Below are positions 61,280-64,000 of a stretch of 64,000 nucleotides of DNA, one piece after another. Where the stretch lies: contig NZ_JAUZQD010000010.1 of assembly GCF_030709675.1 (NCBI RefSeq), positions 248,001 through 312,000 on the forward strand, read 5' to 3'. The DNA comes from Symbioplanes lichenis. Its GTDB lineage: Bacteria > Actinomycetota > Actinomycetes > Mycobacteriales > Micromonosporaceae. The translations under genes and the position numbers were made by a program. Within the stretch, counting starts at the first letter, position 1. Each line of letters starts with the position of its first letter. The notes beneath the pieces were generated by a model. The model had not been told where the DNA came from. It made no database searches and was given only the letters and a program-made list of their open reading frames with translations.

Positions 61280-62257
61280 GTGGATCTGGATCACGTTGCA
61301 GCCCAGCTGGGAGTGCCGGTCGCCGACGTCGAGCGCGTGCACCGGCTGGCCGGAGACCTGCCCTCGGCGCCGCTGCCCGACAAGGCCGGCGCCCCCGCAC
61401 TGCTCGAACGGCTCGCGGTGCGGCCCGACGACGCCGCCGAGATCATGGCGGGCTGGCCCGATCCCGGGTCGCCGCTGTGGACCCCGGAGCTGCGCTGGCT
61501 GCTCGACCGGTCGACCGCCCTGGTCCGCGCCGACCTGGGCGGTCACGAGTGGCTGGCGCCCGGGCCGGAGCTGCCGCGCGAGCGGGGTCCCGCCTGGTGC
61601 CACCTCTATGCGTACGCCTGTCTGGCCCTGACCGGCGTCGTGCTGGACTATCACCGCGCCCACGCCATCCCGGAGGCCGTGTCCTGGACGACGCTCGCCG
61701 ATCTGGGCCGCAACCTCGCGATCGACCGGCGGATGCACCGCGAGGGCTGGCCGGTCATGCAGAGCTGGCTCACGCTGCACGTACGCGGCGCCCTCTATGA
61801 GCTGGGCCGGTTGCAGCACCATCGCGGCACCACCGCCGTCAGCCTGCACATCCCCGAGGCGGGCCCGCTGACCCCGGAGGCGATCGACGCGTCGCTCGAC
61901 CAGGCCCGCGCGTTCTTCCCTCGCCACTTCCCCGACGAGCGCTACGAGGCGTTCGCGTGCGGGTCGTGGCTGCTCGACCCGCAGCTGCGCGAGTACCTGC
62001 CCGAGGACTCCAACATCATCCGCTTCCAGCGCCGGTTCGAGCTCGAGCCCTACGAGGAGCCGGAGGGGCTGGACGCCGACGTCGAGGTGCTGCGGTTCGT
62101 CTTCCGGAGCCTGACCACGCCGCTCGACCGGCTGCCGCGGCGCACCGCGTTGCAACGGGCCGTGGGCGACCATCTGCGGGCCGGTCGCCACTGGCAATGG
62201 CGGCAGGGGCGCATCCCCGCGAACTTTTCCTCCCGCTCGCGCGTCGAGAGAGCATGA
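61280..62257 (+). CDS. Acyltransferase-like protein (NAT_N plus GNAT_C domains)
   Basis: 325 residues from GTG 61280, chosen because a TAGGGT box ends 6 nt before it. The N-terminal helical domain (DHVAAQLGVPVADVERVHRL) and a C-terminal GNAT-like domain with AVSLHIPEAGPLTPEAIDAS, FFPRHFPDERYEAFACGSWL and LLDPQLREYLPEDSNIIRFQ match the actinobacterial acyltransferase family that pairs NAT_N and GNAT_C. The substrate is unknown. It is followed at once by an ECF sigma gene. Confidence 0.82.
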   Translation: MDLDHVAAQLGVPVADVERVHRLAGDLPSAPLPDKAGAPALLERLAVRPDDAAEIMAGWPDPGSPLWTPELRWLLDRSTALVRADLGGHEWLAPGPELPRERGPAWCHLYAYACLALTGVVLDYHRAHAIPEAVSWTTLADLGRNLAIDRRMHREGWPVMQSWLTLHVRGALYELGRLQHHRGTTAVSLHIPEAGPLTPEAIDASLDQARAFFPRHFPDERYEAFACGSWLLDPQLREYLPEDSNIIRFQRRFELEPYEEPEGLDADVEVLRFVFRSLTTPLDRLPRRTALQRAVGDHLRAGRHWQWRQGRIPANFSSRSRVERA

Positions 62258-62275
62258 CTGATCGAAAGACGTGCC

Positions 62276-62788
62276 ATGGCACGCGGTGACGCGGAGTTCG
62301 CGGCCTTCGCCGGAGTGAGTTTCCCGCGGCTGCGCCGGGCGGCGTTCCTGCTGACCGGGAACGCCGCCCAGGCCGAGGACGCGGCGCAGGCCGCCCTGGT
62401 GAAGACCTACGCCGCGTGGCGGCGGGTGCACCGGCAGGACCCGTACGCCTACACCCGGCGGGTGATGGTCAACCACCTCAAGGACCAGTGGCGGCGGCCG
62501 GTGCGCGAGGAGGCGTACGAGCAGGAGCGCATCCCCGACCGCCCGGCCGGCCGCGACGTGGCCGGCGACGTCACCCAGCAGCGCTGGCTGCTGGACGCGC
62601 TCGGCAAGCTGGCGCCCCGGGAACGCGCCGTGGTGGTGCTCCGCCACTTCTTCGACCTGAGCGAGCAGCAGGTAGCCGCCGAGCTCGACATCGCCGTCGG
62701 CTCCGTCAAGAGCCTCAACGCCCGCGCGCTGGGCAAGTTGCGCGTCACCCTCGACCCTTCCACCGAGCCCCTGGGAGCATCGCGATGA
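62276..62788 (+). CDS. SigE-family ECF sigma factor
   Basis: 170 residues from ATG 62276. Region 2 (FPRLRRAAFLLTGNAAQAED, ALVKTYAAWRRVHRQDPYAY) and region 4 (LAPRERAVVVLRHFFDLSEQ, QVAAELDIAVGSVKSLNARA) match the SigE-family ECF factors typical of actinomycetes. The stop overlaps the next gene start (ATGA at 62785), the usual layout for a sigma/anti-sigma or sigma/partner pair. Confidence 0.93.
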   Translation: MARGDAEFAAFAGVSFPRLRRAAFLLTGNAAQAEDAAQAALVKTYAAWRRVHRQDPYAYTRRVMVNHLKDQWRRPVREEAYEQERIPDRPAGRDVAGDVTQQRWLLDALGKLAPRERAVVVLRHFFDLSEQQVAAELDIAVGSVKSLNARALGKLRVTLDPSTEPLGASR

Positions 62789-63531
62789 CCGACCTCGACA
62801 CCTTCCGTAACGCCCTCGAGGGCCCCGGCGACAGTTTGCCGCCCGCGCTCGACGACATCATGGGCGCCGGGCGCCGGCTGCGGCTCAAGCGGCGCCTCGC
62901 GACCGTCACCGTGGCCGCCGCGGCCCTGGTGGTGGCGGCCGGCTCGACGGTCACCGTGTGGCAGGCGCAAGCTCCGCCCGCGGTCCAGGCGGCGGCGTGG
63001 CCCACGTCGGCGAGCGCGCCCGACGGGACCTGGGGCGCTCCCGTGCGTACGGGCATCAAGCAGAACGGCCGCGAGATCGTGCTGACGGCGTTCCGCCCGG
63101 ACCACCCGGGTGTGGGTTTCGGGGTCCGCGCCTGTGTCGAGGAGGCCGGCGGCAAGCTCGGCACGTGCGTCTACGACTTCGACGACGCGGCGCCGGACCG
63201 CAGCCCCGGCTTCCACAGCGTCGGCGCGGTCGCCAACGAGGGCGGGACCGACTTCCCGATGTACGGCTACTACGTCGGCCCGGCGGCGTCCGTCACCGCC
63301 ACGTCGCGCGGCAAGGTCGTCGCGGCCCAGACGGCACAGTGGAGCGAGGATCCGGACGTGGTGCTCTTCTGGTTCCCGCTCGATCAGGTCTTCCTGAAGC
63401 CGGACAAGACCCACCCCAACTATGCCGAGCACAAGGTCACGCCGGGCGAGGAGCCGGACATGGCGAACTGGGCCGCCTTCGACGCCGACGGCAACGCCCT
63501 GCCGGTCGGCACCCCGGTCGTCCGCGGCTGA
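62785..63531 (+). CDS. Membrane partner of the ECF sigma factor (putative anti-sigma)
   Basis: 248 residues. A short cytosolic N-terminus (LDTFRNALEGPGDSLPPALD), one TM helix (LATVTVAAAALVVAAGSTVT) and a large extracytoplasmic domain with two Cys (VRACVEEAGGKLGTCVYDFD) are visible. No zinc-binding HxxxCxxC anti-sigma motif is present. Overlap with the sigma gene supports a sensor or anti-sigma role, but this rests on position alone. Confidence 0.75.
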   Translation: MTDLDTFRNALEGPGDSLPPALDDIMGAGRRLRLKRRLATVTVAAAALVVAAGSTVTVWQAQAPPAVQAAAWPTSASAPDGTWGAPVRTGIKQNGREIVLTAFRPDHPGVGFGVRACVEEAGGKLGTCVYDFDDAAPDRSPGFHSVGAVANEGGTDFPMYGYYVGPAASVTATSRGKVVAAQTAQWSEDPDVVLFWFPLDQVFLKPDKTHPNYAEHKVTPGEEPDMANWAAFDADGNALPVGTPVVRG

Positions 63532-63537
63532 GACCGG

Positions 63538-63861
63538 TCACTGCCCCACCACGTCGGGCTCGACCGCGGCGAGGATGCCCCGGACCTCCCCGATGACGTC
63601 GTCGCCGGCCTGCATGGCGCTCAGCACCCCGATCAGGTACGCGCCCACCAGCGCGTAGTGACCGGCGCTGACGTGCAGGCCGGCGTGCGCCGTGCGGAGA
63701 TCGCGCCCGGTGTAGCCGGCCGGCCCGCCCAGCGTCTGGGTCAGCAGCGCGCTCATGTGCTGCTTGAGCCCCTCGATGTCGACCCCGGTGAAGTAGCCCG
63801 CGAGCCGGGAATCGGAGAGAACCGCCCGGTAGAGGGCGTCGACGGCGGTGGTGACGTCCAT
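63538..63861 (-). CDS. Group I truncated haemoglobin
   Basis: 107 residues from ATG 63861. The 2-over-2 globin pattern is clear: LAGYFTGVDIEGLKQHMSAL, LLTQTLGGPAGYTGRDLRTA and the proximal His in HAGLHVSAGHY. Compared with usual GlbN proteins the first ~15 residues are missing, and with them the start of helix B. Family roles are NO detoxification or O2/NO chemistry in the cytosol. It is convergent with the ECF sigma pair, ending 7 bp from it. Confidence 0.9.
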   Translation of the reverse strand: MDVTTAVDALYRAVLSDSRLAGYFTGVDIEGLKQHMSALLTQTLGGPAGYTGRDLRTAHAGLHVSAGHYALVGAYLIGVLSAMQAGDDVIGEVRGILAAVEPDVVGQ

Positions 63862-63954
63862 GTCTGCCTCCTCGCCCGCACGCTAGGACCGTGCCCGCTC
63901 CGATGTCAGCCGGGTCGCCGACAGTGCCGGCCGCGGTGGGAGAATCCGAGGCTA

Positions 63955-64000
63955 TGGCAGCTCGGGAGGGTGCAGCGGCCGCCGGCACGGAAGTCGTCGC
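63955..64000 (+). CDS. Possible start of a further gene, cut by the window end
   Basis: ATG 63955 opens a frame (MAAREGAAAAGTEVV) that runs off the window. Codon bias is compatible with coding, and the divergent haemoglobin gene leaves room for a promoter. Fifteen codons are too few to name it. Confidence 0.3.

Overview
The window is a densely coded, very GC-rich stretch of actinobacterial chromosome. The gene content (GAF-SpoIIE phosphatase, DUF574 methyltransferase, F420-type PPOX protein, SigE-family ECF factor, WYL regulator, MacAB-like exporters) and the many genes whose -10 box lies only 6-8 nt before the start codon suggest a Micromonosporaceae-type organism such as Actinoplanes. That assignment is inference. 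I see no rRNA, tRNA or complete insertion sequence.

Layout. 1-6.1 kb: two-gene saccharide-degradation unit (GH127 protein, window-truncated, and a large secreted multidomain glycosidase). 6.1-14.2 kb: K+ channel, TPR protein, DeoR regulator divergent from an MFS transporter, a penicillin-binding protein fused to a beta-lactamase-like domain, and a WYL regulator. 14.2-20.2 kb: two-component system divergent from an adaptor/ABC/permease/lipoprotein operon. 20.2-25.7 kb: TPR and membrane proteins, one gene split by a frameshift, a flippase-like protein, and an amine oxidase whose FAD motifs are in circularly permuted order. 25.7-32.7 kb: 5'-truncated CobW-like gene, TetR, PPOX protein, two secreted proteins, and an FCD regulator divergent from an FAD/Fe-S dehydrogenase.

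32.7-38.6 kb looks like an accessory block, richer in A+T by eye. It holds a GAF-domain membrane protein, a small two-TM protein, and a convergent ~1,300-residue protein with about 14 WD40 blades followed by a KAP-type P-loop NTPase. This is the best candidate for an undescribed system. 38.6-41.3 kb: one-carbon operon metF-like/purU/folD. 41.3-50.8 kb: serine hydrolase, DUF1905-like protein, cold-shock gene, SDR/TetR pair with an operator array, GGDEF/EAL protein, aldo/keto reductase, DUF574 methyltransferase and an orphan CBM2 scrap. 50.8-64 kb: XRE and TetR regulators, FAD monooxygenase, a stress-sigma module (SpoIIE phosphatase, HATPase, sigma-B/F type factor), GNAT, zinc ADH/TetR pair, BNR protein, acyltransferase-like protein, ECF sigma with a membrane partner, and a truncated haemoglobin.

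Across the first 25 kb a palindromic 12-mer, GGAAYCGRTTYC, recurs eight times in different reading frames. That makes it a DNA-level signal no gene explains. Short direct repeats that copy the 3' ends of genes are a second recurring oddity. All functional calls come from reading motifs by eye. No database search was run.
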